From contig JAACPW010000013.1 in the NCBI GenBank assembly GCA_009995225.1, positions 40,355 through 104,354 of the forward strand: a stretch of DNA of 64,000 bases, written 5' to 3'. The notes below the pieces were generated by a model. It was not told the origin of the DNA and did not search any database. It was given only the letters and a program-made list of their open reading frames with translations. Below, one piece after another: positions 18,714 through 29,427 of this stretch (positions within the stretch are counted from its first letter, which is position 1; the number at the start of each line of letters is the position of its first letter). Position numbers and translations under genes: made by a program. The stretch comes from Sphingomonadales bacterium. Lineage in GTDB: Bacteria; Pseudomonadota; Alphaproteobacteria; Sphingomonadales; Sphingomonadaceae.

Positions 18714-19784
18714 ATGCTCTATCTTCTCGCCGATTGGCTTGGCTTCGAAGGCGTCCTCAATCTGGTGCGCTACCAAAGCTTTCGTGCCGGTGCGACGCTG
18801 ATGACCGCGTTGCTCATCGGCCTGATTATTGGCCCCCGGTTCATCAACCTGCTGCGCGTGCGGCAGGGCAAGGGGCAACCGATCCGCCTTGATGGTCCGC
18901 AAACGCACCTTGCCAAGCGTGGCACGCCGACGATGGGCGGGCTGATGATCCTGACGGCGCTCACGCTGTCACTGATCTTGTGGATGGACCTGTCGAGCCC
19001 GTTCGTGTGGGCCTGCCTTGCGGTTACGATTGGCTTTGGAATCATCGGTTTTCTTGATGATTATGACAAGGTTACAAAAAACAGCCACGCAGGCGTTTCG
19101 GCTCGGGTGCGGCTGCTCGGCGAATTTGTGGTCGCAGGCGTTGCCTCGTGGATCATTGTCAGTCAGATCAACACCAACCTGTACCTGCCCTTCCTCACCG
19201 GCGTCAGTATCCCGTTGGGGCCGGCCTATTATGTCTTCGCCGCCTTCGTGATCGTGGGGGCAGGCAATGCGGTGAACCTGACCGACGGGCTGGATGGTCT
19301 TGCGATCATGCCGGTGATTATTGCCAGCGGCACCTTTGCGATCATCGCCTATCTGGTGGGGCGCGCGGATTTTTCCGAATATCTCGGTATTCCGCATGTG
19401 CCCGGTGCAGGCGAGCTGGCGATTTTCTGCGCGGCGATCATGGGGGCAGGGCTTGCCTTCCTGTGGTTCAACGCGCCGCCAGCTGCGGTGTTCATGGGTG
19501 ATACTGGCTCGCTGGCTTTGGGCGGCGCGCTTGGCGCGATTGCCGTGGCGTCGCATCACGAGGTCGTGCTGGCAATCGTCGGCGGGCTGTTCGTGCTCGA
19601 AGCGGTCAGCGTGATCGTACAGGTATTCTGGTTCAAGCGCACAGGACGGCGCGTATTCAAGATGGCCCCGATCCACCACCATTTCGAGCAACTGGGCTGG
19701 AGTGAAAGCAAGGTCGTGATCCGGTTCTGGATCATCGCCATCGTGCTGGCGCTGATCGGCCTTTCCACGCTGAAGCTGCGATAG
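18714..19784 (+). CDS. mraY: Phospho-MurNAc-pentapeptide transferase MraY
   Basis: 356 residues, about ten transmembrane helices. MraY moves phospho-MurNAc-pentapeptide to undecaprenyl phosphate, making lipid I. Family motifs include [25 protein letters not shown] with its Asp pair, and the His-rich cytoplasmic loop [12 protein letters not shown]. It is separated from murF by 32 bases, one of the few true gaps in the cluster. Confidence 0.96.
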   Translation: MLYLLADWLGFEGVLNLVRYQSFRAGATLMTALLIGLIIGPRFINLLRVRQGKGQPIRLDGPQTHLAKRGTPTMGGLMILTALTLSLILWMDLSSPFVWACLAVTIGFGIIGFLDDYDKVTKNSHAGVSARVRLLGEFVVAGVASWIIVSQINTNLYLPFLTGVSIPLGPAYYVFAAFVIVGAGNAVNLTDGLDGLAIMPVIIASGTFAIIAYLVGRADFSEYLGIPHVPGAGELAIFCAAIMGAGLAFLWFNAPPAAVFMGDTGSLALGGALGAIAVASHHEVVLAIVGGLFVLEAVSVIVQVFWFKRTGRRVFKMAPIHHHFEQLGWSESKVVIRFWIIAIVLALIGLSTLKLR

Positions 19785-19798
19785 AGCGCGCAAGGCCG

Positions 19799-21169
19799 AT
19801 GATCACCTCCCCTGTCTTTGCTGGCAAGCGTTACGCAGTGCTCGGCCTTGCGCGTTCAGGCGCGGCGGCGGCAGAGGCGCTTATTGCGAGCGGCGCGGAA
19901 GTGATTGTCTGGGACCGGCAGCCTCATGCGCGCGAGCATTTTGAGGGCCGCTGCCGGTTGATCGATCCGCTGGAGCTCGATCTTACCGGCTTTGCGGGCG
20001 TTGTTGTATCGCCCGGGGTGCCGCTCAATACGCATCCCATCGGCCCGCACGCGTGGCAATATGGCCTGCCGGTGATCGGCGATATCGAACTGTTCGCCAA
20101 TGCCCGCGAAAGCCTTCCGCAGCACCGCGTGGTCGGCATCACCGGGACCAATGGCAAATCGACCACCACGGCGCTGGTGCATCATATTCTGGTTGAAGCG
20201 GGCGTGCCTGCGGTGATGGGCGGCAATATCGGCGATCCCATCCTCGGTCAGGCGCCGCTTCCTGAGGGCGGCGTTTACGTGCTCGAACTGTCGAGCTTCC
20301 AGATTGATCTGACCTTCACACTCGATTGCGATGTCGCGGCGCTTACCAACATCACACCCGACCACCTTGACCGTTACGCCGGTTTTGAAACCTATGCTGC
20401 GTCCAAGGAGCGGCTGTTCCAGATGCAGGCGAGCGGGACCGCGCTGATCTGCACTGAGGACGCGCCAACCCGTGCCATTGCTGCGCGGTTGGCGGCGTCG
20501 GGCAAGCCAATCGTGCAGGTGGCGACCGCCGACCTGGAGACGCAGGGTCTGGCCGAGGGACGATCACCTTCGCTTGCCGGTCCGCACAATGCCCAGAATG
20601 CTGCGGTCGCCGTTGCGATCTGCCGCCAGCTTGGTTTGCGCGATGCCCAGATTGCCGCAGGTCTGGCGACGTATCGCGGCCTTCCGCACCGCATGGAGCG
20701 GGTGTGTGATGCAGGCGGCGTCACCTATATTAACGACAGCAAGGCGACCAATGCCGCATCTGCTGCGCCAGCACTCGCGGCGTTCCCGCCCGACGCGGCA
20801 ATCAATCAGGGCGCGCCGCGCATCCACTGGATCGTCGGCGGATTGCCCAAAGACGATGGCCTTGGTGCCTGCGCCGACCACCTTGGCAATGTGGCAGCGG
20901 CCTACACTGTGGGCGAGGCGGGGCCGATGTTTGCCGATTTGCTGGCAGGACAGGTGCTGACCCACCGCTGTGAACTGATCAGCGAAGCGGTGCGACGCGC
21001 CGCAGAAGCGGCGCGTCCGGGGGACATCGTACTTCTGTCGCCCGCCTGCGCCTCTTACGATCAGTTTCGCGATTACGAAAAGCGCGGCAATCACTTTTGC
21101 CAGATGGTCAGGGCCATTACCGGTTGTGATGCCGACGATGATACCGAAAACCGGAGCAATCTGCCATGA
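19799..21169 (+). CDS. murD: UDP-MurNAc-L-alanine:D-glutamate ligase MurD
   Basis: 456 residues. An N-terminal Rossmann-like domain (VLGLARSGAAAAEAL) binds the UDP part, the central ATPase has GTNGKS (Lys120), and the C-terminal domain includes YINDSKATN and LLSPACASYDQFRDYEKRG. Adds D-glutamate in the cytoplasm. Its stop overlaps the ftsW start by four bases. Confidence 0.95.
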   Translation: MITSPVFAGKRYAVLGLARSGAAAAEALIASGAEVIVWDRQPHAREHFEGRCRLIDPLELDLTGFAGVVVSPGVPLNTHPIGPHAWQYGLPVIGDIELFANARESLPQHRVVGITGTNGKSTTTALVHHILVEAGVPAVMGGNIGDPILGQAPLPEGGVYVLELSSFQIDLTFTLDCDVAALTNITPDHLDRYAGFETYAASKERLFQMQASGTALICTEDAPTRAIAARLAASGKPIVQVATADLETQGLAEGRSPSLAGPHNAQNAAVAVAICRQLGLRDAQIAAGLATYRGLPHRMERVCDAGGVTYINDSKATNAASAAPALAAFPPDAAINQGAPRIHWIVGGLPKDDGLGACADHLGNVAAAYTVGEAGPMFADLLAGQVLTHRCELISEAVRRAAEAARPGDIVLLSPACASYDQFRDYEKRGNHFCQMVRAITGCDADDDTENRSNLP

Positions 21170-22395
21170 CCGCACCGGCTTACACGTCTGGGCCGCGCGG
21201 GGCGAGCCATTATCTGCCGCCTGCGCCGTTGCAGCGACGCTGGCGCGATGTGTTGCGCATCTGGTGGCGCGAGATCGACAAGCTGCTGCTGCTATTGATC
21301 GGTCTGTTGATGGCGGTTGGCATTGTTGCGGTTGCCGCCGCATCGCCCGCCAGCGCCGATCAGCTTTCAACCGCAAAAGAGCGGGTCGGCGATTTCATGT
21401 TCTTCCGGCGCCACATCGTCTTCCAGATGATGGGACTGGCGCTCATGATCGGGCTGTCGTTCCTCAGCCGCGATTCCGCGCGCCGCCTGGGTATTCTGGT
21501 GGGCGCAATCATGCTCGCGCTGTTGTTTGTTGTGCCGGTGATCGGTGAAGAGAAGAACGGTGCCAAGCGTTGGATCAATGTCGGCATGAGCCTGCAGCCG
21601 TCCGAGTTTCTCAAGCCCGGTTTTGCCATCATCTGCGCGTGGATCCTAAGCTGGCGACTGCGTGATCCGGGCCTGCCCGTGGTGCTGTACGTCAGCGGTT
21701 TGATGGCATTGATCGCCGCGCTGCTGATGCTGCAACCCAACCTTGGCGATGCGATCCTCTTCGGCGGGATATGGCTGGTCATGGTGCTGCTGGCCGGGAT
21801 GCCGTGGCAGCGGCTGGTGGCACTGGGCGGCGTGGTGGTGGGGGGACTGACGCTGGCCTATATCTTCTACGATAATGCGCGTCACCGCATTGACGGGTTT
21901 CTGGGAGGCGGCACGGCCTTCGATCAGGTCGATCTCGCGCAACGCACGATCACGGCCGGCGGATGGACAGGCACTGGCCTGTGGCTGGGAATTCGAAAAA
22001 TGAACCTGCCCGAAGCCCATACCGATTATATCTTCTCCGTTATCGGTGAGGAGTTCGGTCTCATCACCTGTGCGCTGATCGTGCTGCTTTATTGCGCGCT
22101 GGTGTTGCGGGTGCTGGTGCGGCTGGTTGGGGAAGACAATCTGTTCGCGCTGCTGGCGGCCACCGGCCTCATCACCCAGTTCGGTGGGCAGGCCTTCATC
22201 AACATGTTGGTGAACCTCAAGCTGTTCCCGTCGAAGGGGATGACATTGCCGCTGATCTCCTATGGAGGCTCATCGACACTGGCGGTGTGCTTCACGCTTG
22301 GGCTATTGCTGGCGATCACCCGGCGCAATCCTTTCCTCGCCCGGGAGGGAGGGACGTTGCGTGATCTGATCGAACGCAAGGATGCGCCTGCATGA
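21166..22395 (+). CDS. ftsW: Septal peptidoglycan polymerase FtsW (SEDS family)
   Basis: 409 residues, about ten transmembrane segments. SEDS glycosyltransferase that polymerises lipid II at the septum with FtsI. The signature FPSKGMTLPLISYGGSS lies near the C-terminus, and the earlier loop SLQPSEFLKPGF is also typical. Overlaps murD and murG by four bases each. Confidence 0.95.
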   Translation: MTAPAYTSGPRGASHYLPPAPLQRRWRDVLRIWWREIDKLLLLLIGLLMAVGIVAVAAASPASADQLSTAKERVGDFMFFRRHIVFQMMGLALMIGLSFLSRDSARRLGILVGAIMLALLFVVPVIGEEKNGAKRWINVGMSLQPSEFLKPGFAIICAWILSWRLRDPGLPVVLYVSGLMALIAALLMLQPNLGDAILFGGIWLVMVLLAGMPWQRLVALGGVVVGGLTLAYIFYDNARHRIDGFLGGGTAFDQVDLAQRTITAGGWTGTGLWLGIRKMNLPEAHTDYIFSVIGEEFGLITCALIVLLYCALVLRVLVRLVGEDNLFALLAATGLITQFGGQAFINMLVNLKLFPSKGMTLPLISYGGSSTLAVCFTLGLLLAITRRNPFLAREGGTLRDLIERKDAPA

Positions 22396-23636
22396 ACAAT
22401 CCCACACCAACCGGCACGCCCAAGGGGGCCACGCGCCATTTCGTGCTGGCCGCAGGCGGCACCGGCGGACATTTGATTCCGGCCTTTGCCCTGGCTGTGG
22501 AATTGCATGCGCGCGGACATCATGTGGCGCTGATCACGGACGAGCGCGGGGCGGCGATCCCGGGCAAGCCGGGTTTCCTGACCGCCCACGTGCTGCCCGC
22601 CGGGCGCTTCGGCAAAAATCCGCTTGGCTGGCCAGCGGGTATCAGCGCGGTGCTGGAAGGCCGGGCCATGGCGCTGCGTCTTTTCGATACCTTTGCGCCG
22701 TCGGCCATCGTCGGCTTCGGCGGCTATCCCGCACTTCCCGCTCTGCTGGCTGCAACCGCTGTCAAATTGCCAAGCGTCGTGCATGAACAAAACGCGGTGC
22801 TCGGCCGCGTAAACCGTCTGCTGGCAGGCCGGGTGGACGCCATCGCGACATCATACGACAAGGTCGATCGGCTCAGCCCCAAGCACGCAGCCAAAGTGCA
22901 GCTTGTCGGCAACCCCGTGCGGGCTGATGTGCTGGGGTTGCGTGAAAAGGATTTCCCCGCCTTCACCGATGAAAGCCTGCTGCGCATTCTGGTGACCGGC
23001 GGGTCACAAGGCGCACGGGTATTGTCCGAGGTGGTGCCCGATGGTCTGGCCATGCTGCCCCCTGCGCTGCGCCAACGGTTACAGGTGACGCAGCAATGCC
23101 GGCCCGAAGATCTGGAAGCTGTGCGGGCACGCTATGCCAGCCACGATATTCCGGCAGAATTGGGCACCTATTTTGAAGACATGCACGAACGGCTGGCCGA
23201 TGCGCATCTGTTTATCGGGCGTGCGGGCGCTTCGACGATTGCGGAACTCACCGCCGTGGGCCGCCCTGCGATACTGGTTCCTCTGCCCATCGCGACCGAT
23301 GACCACCAGGCGGCAAACACCCGCGAGATGGTCAAGGCGGGCGGCGCACGGATGATCCGGCAGGAGGCATTTCAGCCGAAGGAACTCGCCAAGCAGATCC
23401 AGGCGATGGCAATGAACCCGGCCAGCCTCGCCAACGCGGCGCACTGCGCCTTCAATTGCGGGCGCCCCGATGCAGCCAGCGATCTTGCCGATCTGGTAGA
23501 AAGCATGAGCGGAATTGATCTGATGGATGTGATCCGGGTGGGCGAGGGCGCGCGCACCTCTGCCCAGACCGCCACCCGTTCGCAGGCCGCGACCCGCAAG
23601 GCCGCCAAGGATGCCGTGGAGCGCGTCGAATCATGA
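22392..23636 (+). CDS. murG: UDP-GlcNAc transferase MurG
   Basis: 414 residues; converts lipid I to lipid II at the inner leaflet. GT-B fold with the N-terminal loop [12 protein letters not shown] and the C-terminal UDP-GlcNAc site [13 protein letters not shown]. The last 40 residues or so (from about [25 protein letters not shown]) are a low-complexity basic tail beyond the usual end of MurG. Overlaps ftsW and murC by four bases. Confidence 0.95.
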   Translation: MNNPTPTGTPKGATRHFVLAAGGTGGHLIPAFALAVELHARGHHVALITDERGAAIPGKPGFLTAHVLPAGRFGKNPLGWPAGISAVLEGRAMALRLFDTFAPSAIVGFGGYPALPALLAATAVKLPSVVHEQNAVLGRVNRLLAGRVDAIATSYDKVDRLSPKHAAKVQLVGNPVRADVLGLREKDFPAFTDESLLRILVTGGSQGARVLSEVVPDGLAMLPPALRQRLQVTQQCRPEDLEAVRARYASHDIPAELGTYFEDMHERLADAHLFIGRAGASTIAELTAVGRPAILVPLPIATDDHQAANTREMVKAGGARMIRQEAFQPKELAKQIQAMAMNPASLANAAHCAFNCGRPDAASDLADLVESMSGIDLMDVIRVGEGARTSAQTATRSQAATRKAAKDAVERVES

Positions 23637-25066
23637 AAGGCGTCGGCACCGACATCGGGACTATTCATTTCGTCGGCATCGGCGGGATAGGCATGTCCGG
23701 CATTGCCGAGGTGATGCGCAATCTTGGCTACACCGTGCAGGGGTCTGACATTTCCGAAAGTGCCAGCGTTGAACGTTTGCGCGCGCGTGGGATTATTGTG
23801 CATATCGGCCACGCGCGCGAGAATGTGGAAGGCGTCGCCGTGGTCGTCACCTCCACGGCGGTGCGCCGCACCAACCCCGAAGTCGCCGCCGCGCTTGAAA
23901 ACCGCATTCCTGTTGTGCGCCGCGCGGAAATGCTGGCTGAATTGATGCGCCTGAAATCCACGGTCGCGGTAGCGGGCACACATGGCAAGACCACCACGAC
24001 CAGCATGATCGCAACGCTGCTGGACGCCGGGGGGATCGATCCCACCGTCATCAATGGCGGGATTATCGAACAATACGGCTCGAACGCGAGACTGGGCGAT
24101 TCCGACTGGATGGTGGTTGAAGCCGACGAGAGCGATGGCAGCTTTCTGAGGCTGGACGGCACCATCGCGGTCGTCACCAATATCGATCCCGAACACCTCG
24201 ATCATTACGGCGATTTCGACGGTGTGAAACGTGCTTTTGTGGAGTTCATTCACAATGTCCCGTTCTACGGGGCGGCGGTGCTGTGTGTGGATCACCCGGT
24301 CGTGCAGATGGTGATCGGCGAGGTCCGCGATCGCAAGGTCGTGACCTACGGCTTTTCGCTTCAGGCCGATATTTGCGGCGTGAACGTCCGCAGCAGCGCG
24401 GGCGGCAATTCCTTCGATGTGATCGTGCGCCAGCGCGGTCTTGAAGATCGCCGGATCGAAAGCGTGCACTTGCCGATGCCAGGTCGCCACAATGTCCAAA
24501 ACGCGCTGGCGGCCATAGCGGTGGCAGTGGAGATGGGCTGCAACGACGATGTAATTCGCAAAGGCTTCGCCCGATTTGGCGGTGTGCGGCGGCGCTTTAC
24601 GAAGGTTGGCAGCATTGCGGTGGATGGCGGCGCGGTGACAGTGATCGACGATTATGCGCACCACCCCGTCGAAATCCGCGCCGTGCTCAGCGCCGCGCGC
24701 GAGGCTGTTGCGGGCACACAAGGCCGGGTGATCGCGGTTGCCCAGCCGCACCGCTATTCACGCCTTAATGATCTGATGGACGCCTTCCAGTCGTGCTTTG
24801 ACGATGCCGACATAGCTTATGTTGCGCCGGTCTATCCTGCGGGCGAAGATCCGCTGCCGGGCGTCGATCACGCCGCGCTGGTTGCCGGCATGAAGGCGCG
24901 TGGGCATCGCGCCGCGCACGAAATCGCGGGGGAGGATGCTTTGGCGGAAACCTTGATGGGGGAGATCGTGCCCGGCGACATGGTGGTGTGCCTTGGCGCA
25001 GGCGACATCACGCGCTGGGCTGCCGGACTTGCGCCAGCGATTACCGCCAAGCTGGAGGCGGCATGA
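23633..25066 (+). CDS. murC: UDP-MurNAc:L-alanine ligase MurC
   Basis: 477 residues. N-terminal [15 protein letters not shown] nucleotide-binding loop, ATP loop GTHGKTT (Lys119), then [10 protein letters not shown] and [10 protein letters not shown], all diagnostic of MurC. First Mur ligase of the stem peptide. Stop overlaps the murB start by four bases. Confidence 0.96.
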   Translation: MKGVGTDIGTIHFVGIGGIGMSGIAEVMRNLGYTVQGSDISESASVERLRARGIIVHIGHARENVEGVAVVVTSTAVRRTNPEVAAALENRIPVVRRAEMLAELMRLKSTVAVAGTHGKTTTTSMIATLLDAGGIDPTVINGGIIEQYGSNARLGDSDWMVVEADESDGSFLRLDGTIAVVTNIDPEHLDHYGDFDGVKRAFVEFIHNVPFYGAAVLCVDHPVVQMVIGEVRDRKVVTYGFSLQADICGVNVRSSAGGNSFDVIVRQRGLEDRRIESVHLPMPGRHNVQNALAAIAVAVEMGCNDDVIRKGFARFGGVRRRFTKVGSIAVDGGAVTVIDDYAHHPVEIRAVLSAAREAVAGTQGRVIAVAQPHRYSRLNDLMDAFQSCFDDADIAYVAPVYPAGEDPLPGVDHAALVAGMKARGHRAAHEIAGEDALAETLMGEIVPGDMVVCLGAGDITRWAAGLAPAITAKLEAA

Positions 25067-26028
25067 ACCAGCCCGGAGATAGCAACGCCTATGATAACGG
25101 CGCTGCGCCGACGTGCGCGGTTGAAGGCAGTGTTTCTACGCCGGTGTCTCTGGATGGCATTCGCGGCAAGTTGACCTGCAAGGTTCTGCTTGCGCCCTAC
25201 ACATGGTTCAAGACGGGCGGGCCGGCCGATTGGTTGTTTGAGCCTGCGGATCTGGATGACCTCAAAAGCTTTCTTGAACGTCTCGGCGGGGAAATCCCCG
25301 TGATGGCGCTGGGCCTCGGCTCAAACATGATCGTGCGCGATGGCGGGGTTCCGGGCATTGTAGTGCGCTTGGGAAAGGCGTTTGCGGGGTGCGCGGTTTC
25401 GGGCGAGCAGGAAATCACCTGCGGCGCAGGCGCGAGCGGCATTCTGGTCGCCTCCGCCGCGCGGGACAATGCCATTGCGGGGCTGGAGTTTCTGCGGGGC
25501 ATTCCCGGCACTGTCGGCGGCTTCGTACGGATGAACGGCGGCGCTTACGGCCGCGAAGTGGCCGATATTCTGCGTGATTGCGCGGTGATCCTGCCGGACG
25601 GTTCGCTGGTGACGCTGACCGCTGCCGAACTTGAATACAGCTATCGCCACTCGGCGCTGCCAGATGGGGCGATTGTCGTTTCGGCGCGGTTCGCGGGGCA
25701 TCGGGGAGATCCGGCGGAGATCGGCGCCGAGATGGACCGCATCGCCGCCGCGCGCGAGGCGAGCCAACCGCTGCGCACCAAGACCGGCGGATCGACCTTC
25801 AAGAACCCTGATGGCCACAAGGCGTGGGAACTGGTCGACCGCGCGGGTTGCCGCGGGCTTACGCTGGGCGGCGCTCAGGTCAGCGAAAAGCACACCAATT
25901 TCCTCATCAACACCGGCACCGCCACCAGCGCCGACATCGAAGGTCTGGGCGAGTTGGTGCGCGACAAGGTCTATGCGCAAACCGGCGTGAGCCTTGAATG
26001 GGAAATACAGCGAGTGGGACGCCCGTGA
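25063..26028 (+). CDS. murB: UDP-N-acetylenolpyruvoylglucosamine reductase MurB
   Basis: About 321 residues, FAD-dependent enzyme completing UDP-MurNAc. Seen: [41 protein letters not shown] and TGGSTFKNP, the last carrying the catalytic Ser. ATG 25063 overlaps the murC stop; an in-frame start at 24988 lies inside murC. A short unconserved-looking N-terminal lead of about 40 residues precedes the FAD domain. Confidence 0.94.
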   Translation: MNQPGDSNAYDNGAAPTCAVEGSVSTPVSLDGIRGKLTCKVLLAPYTWFKTGGPADWLFEPADLDDLKSFLERLGGEIPVMALGLGSNMIVRDGGVPGIVVRLGKAFAGCAVSGEQEITCGAGASGILVASAARDNAIAGLEFLRGIPGTVGGFVRMNGGAYGREVADILRDCAVILPDGSLVTLTAAELEYSYRHSALPDGAIVVSARFAGHRGDPAEIGAEMDRIAAAREASQPLRTKTGGSTFKNPDGHKAWELVDRAGCRGLTLGGAQVSEKHTNFLINTGTATSADIEGLGELVRDKVYAQTGVSLEWEIQRVGRP

Positions 26029-27032
26029 CTCCAGACAAACCCCTTCACGTTGCGGTCCTGATGGGCGGTTGGGCCAATGAACGCCCCGTCTCGCTGATGA
26101 GCGGCACGGGCGTTGCCGATGCGCTCGAAAGCAAGGGCCACCGCGTTACCCGGATCGACATGGGCCGCGACGTTGCGCTGCGGCTGGCCGAGGTTAAGCC
26201 TGATGTGGTGTTCAATGCGCTCCACGGTGTTCCGGGCGAGGATGGGACGGTTCAGGGGATGCTCGATCTGATGGGGCTGGCCTATACCCATTCAGGCCTC
26301 GCCACATCGGTGATCGCGATCGACAAGCAACTGACCAAGCAGGCGCTGGTCCCACACGGCATTCCCATGCCCGGTGGGCGGATCGTGACCCGCGAGGAAC
26401 TGTATGAGCGCGACCCCCTGCCGCGCCCCTATGTGCTGAAGCCCGTCAACGAAGGCTCTTCGGTGGGCGTCGCTATCGTTACCGACGAAAGCAATGTCGG
26501 CAACCCGATCAGCCCGGATGCGCGCGGGCCGTGGCAGGATTTTGCCGAATTGCTGGCCGAACCTTTCATCAAGGGCCGCGAACTGACCGCTGCCGTGCTT
26601 GACGGCCCCGACGGCCCACGCCCGCTTGGTGTCACGGAGCTCGTGATCGACAACGGCTTTTACGATTACGAACACAAATACACCGCCGGGCAGACGCAGC
26701 ACATTTTCCCCGCGCAACTCCCGCCCGAAATCACGGCCCTGTGCGAAGCCTTCGCGGTCAAGGCGCATCAGGTTTTGGGCTGCCACGGCACCAGTCGCAC
26801 CGATTTCCGCTGGGATGCCGACGCGGGCGAGGATGGGTTGTTCGTGCTGGAAACCAACACCCAGCCGGGCATGACGCCGCTCAGCCTCGTCCCCGAACAG
26901 GCGGCGGGCAGGGGCATCCCTTATGCCGATCTGGTCGAAATGCTGGTAGCCGAGGCGCTCAGGGTTCACGCGGCGAAGCGGGCACACAGGCAATTGGGGG
27001 GAGACGGTCATGGCGCAGCAGATCCGGCGTAG
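26025..27032 (+). CDS. ddl: D-alanine-D-alanine ligase
   Basis: About 335 residues, ATP-grasp enzyme making the dipeptide used by MurF. Seen: N-terminal VLMGGWANERPVSLMSG, the P-loop-like EGSSVGV, and C-terminal DFRWDADAGEDGLFVLETNTQPGMTPLSLVPEQA with its metal-binding Glu and Asn. The start is ambiguous: GTG 26025 gives the four-base overlap with murB typical of this cluster and is preferred, while ATG 25998 would add nine residues inside murB. Confidence 0.93.
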   Translation: MTPDKPLHVAVLMGGWANERPVSLMSGTGVADALESKGHRVTRIDMGRDVALRLAEVKPDVVFNALHGVPGEDGTVQGMLDLMGLAYTHSGLATSVIAIDKQLTKQALVPHGIPMPGGRIVTREELYERDPLPRPYVLKPVNEGSSVGVAIVTDESNVGNPISPDARGPWQDFAELLAEPFIKGRELTAAVLDGPDGPRPLGVTELVIDNGFYDYEHKYTAGQTQHIFPAQLPPEITALCEAFAVKAHQVLGCHGTSRTDFRWDADAGEDGLFVLETNTQPGMTPLSLVPEQAAGRGIPYADLVEMLVAEALRVHAAKRAHRQLGGDGHGAADPA

Positions 27033-27924
27033 CGGCGCGTCCGGCGTCCGCCGCGCAGCCAAATCGCAAAGCCGCAGCCAGACCGCACGCCGCGCACGCG
27101 GGCAGGCAAGCGGCCTTCTCGACAAGGCGATGGGCGTTCTGCCGTTCACCGAGGACCAGTGGAGCCGCATCTGGCTTGCCGTGATTATCGGCACATGTGT
27201 CGGCGTGGCCTTCGTGATTGCCAGCCTGGCCGGCGTGCCGGCTCTGGCGCATGCCCAAGTCGCCCGAATTGCCGCCGATGCCGGATTCGAAGTGCGCCAC
27301 GTTCGTGTGACCGGCACGTCGCGGATGGACGAACAGCAGGTCTATGCCCGTGCGCTGGCCACCCGCAATCAGGCCATGCCGGATGTCGATGTCGAAAAGC
27401 TGCGCGCCGAATTGCAGGCGCTGCCGTGGGTCAAGGACGCCCGCGTCTCCATCCAGCTGCCGCACACCCTGGCAATCGACATTGTCGAGCGCACGCCGCA
27501 CGCGGTGCTGGAAAAGGCGGACCGGCTGGTGCTGATCGATCCGGCCGGGGTCGAGCTGGAGCCGGTTTCGATAGAGAAAGCCAAAGGGATGCTGCGGCTT
27601 GCCGGCCCCGGCGCGGCGAAACAGGCGCGCGGCCTTGAAACCCTGCTTTCGGCCGCTCCGGCGCTCGCACCCAAGGTCGAGGCCGCCGAATGGGTCGGCA
27701 ACCGCCGCTGGAACCTGACATTCAGCACCGGGCAATTGCTGGCGCTGCCCGAGGGCGAGATCGCTGCTGCCAGCGCGTTGGTAAAATTTGCACGGCTCGA
27801 TGGGCAGAACCGGCTGCTTGGTGGCAAGGTGCTGGCGTTCGACATGCGCACCCCGCCGCGGTTGTATCTGCGTCTGCCAGAAGCGGTCGCCAGGCCCAAG
27901 TCCGTCGACGGGGAGACGACCTGA
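27010..27924 (+). CDS. ftsQ: Cell division protein FtsQ
   Basis: 304 residues: a long, very basic cytoplasmic N-terminus, one transmembrane helix near residues 56-77, then a POTRA domain (VRHVRVTGTSRMDEQQVYARAL) and the beta domain (ALPWVKDARVSIQLPHTLAIDIVERTPHAV). FtsQ recruits FtsL/B to the septum. GGGGGGAGA precedes ATG 27010. The gene starts inside the end of ddl and its stop shares one base with ftsA. Confidence 0.92.
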   Translation: MAQQIRRSGASGVRRAAKSQSRSQTARRARGQASGLLDKAMGVLPFTEDQWSRIWLAVIIGTCVGVAFVIASLAGVPALAHAQVARIAADAGFEVRHVRVTGTSRMDEQQVYARALATRNQAMPDVDVEKLRAELQALPWVKDARVSIQLPHTLAIDIVERTPHAVLEKADRLVLIDPAGVELEPVSIEKAKGMLRLAGPGAAKQARGLETLLSAAPALAPKVEAAEWVGNRRWNLTFSTGQLLALPEGEIAAASALVKFARLDGQNRLLGGKVLAFDMRTPPRLYLRLPEAVARPKSVDGETT

Positions 27925-29264
27925 TGGCCAGTCGTCCAGCTTCGCCGCGTCCCGCCGCAACGCCCCGCCGTCTTGCGCGCACCTATGCCGCGGTCAATGT
28001 CGGCTCGTTTCGCATCTCCGCCATGATCATGGGTGAGACCGAGAATGGCGAATTGCAGGTGCTGGGATCGGGGCACCGGGCAAGCGCCGGGGTCAAGCGC
28101 GGCTATGTCACCGACATGACCGCCGCGGCCCACGCGATCCGCGACGCGGTCGAACGCGCGGAGAAGAGCGCCAACACGCCGGTCCGCAGCGTGTGGATTG
28201 CCTGCGCCGGTGCAGGGTTGGCGAGCCACGTGGTGGCGGTCGACATCGAGATCGGCGGGCGGAGGATCGAGGATGAGGATGTCGAGCAACTGCTGATCCA
28301 GGCGCAGGACATGATCCAGCCCGATGGCCGCAAGGTGCTCCACGCCCAGCCTGCGCATTACACGCTTGACGGCGCGCACGGCGTCGCCAATCCGCGCGGG
28401 CTTCACGCCGAACGGCTGGGCGTTGATATTCATGTGATGCTGGCCGACGGTGCGCCGGTTCGCAACCTCACTGAAGCGGTGCAGAATGCGCATCTCGAAG
28501 TCGAGGCCGTGGTCGCTGCGCCATTGGCGGCGGGGCATGCCTGCCTGACGCCTGAAGAACGTGAGCTCGGCGTTGCCTTGGTCGAGATCGGGGCGGATAT
28601 TACCAATGTTGCGGTCTTCGCAGGCGGAATGCTGCTGGGCTTGCGCGCGCTGCCGCTGGGGTCAGCCGATATCACCGATGCGATCGCCAGCAGCTTTGGC
28701 ATTCGCCGTTCTCAGGCGGAGCGTCTGAAATGCGTGGCCGGCTCGGCCGTTGCCAGCCCAGCCGATCACCGCGAGCTGATCCCGGTTAACGGCCCGGGTG
28801 ACGGTGGGGAAAGTGCGCCTGCCGGTCCCTTGGCCCGCGGCGCGGACGACAAGAACCGGATTTTGCGCGCCGAATTGGTGGCGGTCGTGACGCAGCAACT
28901 GGCGGTGCTGACCGGCGAGATTGGCAAGGCTTTGAAGAGCATGGGCTTTGCCGGAAGCCGCGCGGGGCAGGTGGTGCTGACTGGTGGCGGGGCGGAGCTT
29001 GCCGGGCTCGCGGATTTCATGCAAGGCGCGCTCGGTCAGCCAGTGCGGCTTGGCCGGCCGCCTCAGATTTCCGGAATGCCCGAGGCCCATCACGCCCCCG
29101 GTTTTGCAACGCTGGCGGGATTGTGCCTCTACGCCGCAGAAGACCCGATCGATATCCGCGCCGTGGGAGCCGTGCGGGGCGGGTCTTACCGTGTGCTTGT
29201 GCGGGAAACCGGGCTCATGGCACTCTTGATGCGGCTGGCACGGGCCGTGAAAGAGTATTTCTGA
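27924..29264 (+). CDS. ftsA: Cell division protein FtsA
   Basis: About 446 residues, actin-like membrane anchor of FtsZ. Seen: N-terminal AAVNVGSFRISAMI, the SHVVAVDIEIGGRRI region of the 1C domain, and VLTGGGAELAGL near the C-terminus. The last residues (GLMALLMRLARAVKEYF) make the expected amphipathic membrane-targeting helix. Odd point: the second phosphate loop, usually DIGGGTT, reads EIGADITN. ATG 27924 joins the ftsQ stop (TGATG) after a GGGGAGA site. Confidence 0.92.
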   Translation: MASRPASPRPAATPRRLARTYAAVNVGSFRISAMIMGETENGELQVLGSGHRASAGVKRGYVTDMTAAAHAIRDAVERAEKSANTPVRSVWIACAGAGLASHVVAVDIEIGGRRIEDEDVEQLLIQAQDMIQPDGRKVLHAQPAHYTLDGAHGVANPRGLHAERLGVDIHVMLADGAPVRNLTEAVQNAHLEVEAVVAAPLAAGHACLTPEERELGVALVEIGADITNVAVFAGGMLLGLRALPLGSADITDAIASSFGIRRSQAERLKCVAGSAVASPADHRELIPVNGPGDGGESAPAGPLARGADDKNRILRAELVAVVTQQLAVLTGEIGKALKSMGFAGSRAGQVVLTGGGAELAGLADFMQGALGQPVRLGRPPQISGMPEAHHAPGFATLAGLCLYAAEDPIDIRAVGAVRGGSYRVLVRETGLMALLMRLARAVKEYF

Positions 29265-29316
29265 CCGCCCACAAACATCTGAGGCAGGGGCGAAACGACG
29301 AAAATGCGTCCTAGCG

Positions 29317-29346
29317 TTGTGGATAAGGGTGTTGCCGCGATAAAAT
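29317..29346 (+). promoter_or_regulatory. Candidate promoter for ftsZ
   Basis: Within the 163-base ftsA-ftsZ gap, the only sizeable gap inside the cluster, TTGTGG (29317-29322) and TAAAAT (29341-29346) stand 18 bases apart, a fair match to a housekeeping promoter. It would give ftsZ its own transcription with a leader of about 75 bases. Confidence 0.4.
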
Positions 29347-29427
29347 GTGTGGTCTGTTTGTGTCAAAAACGAATATTGCGGGGGTAGAGATGGCAAAACG
29401 TTATTCCCGCGCCTGGAGGATCAGCTG

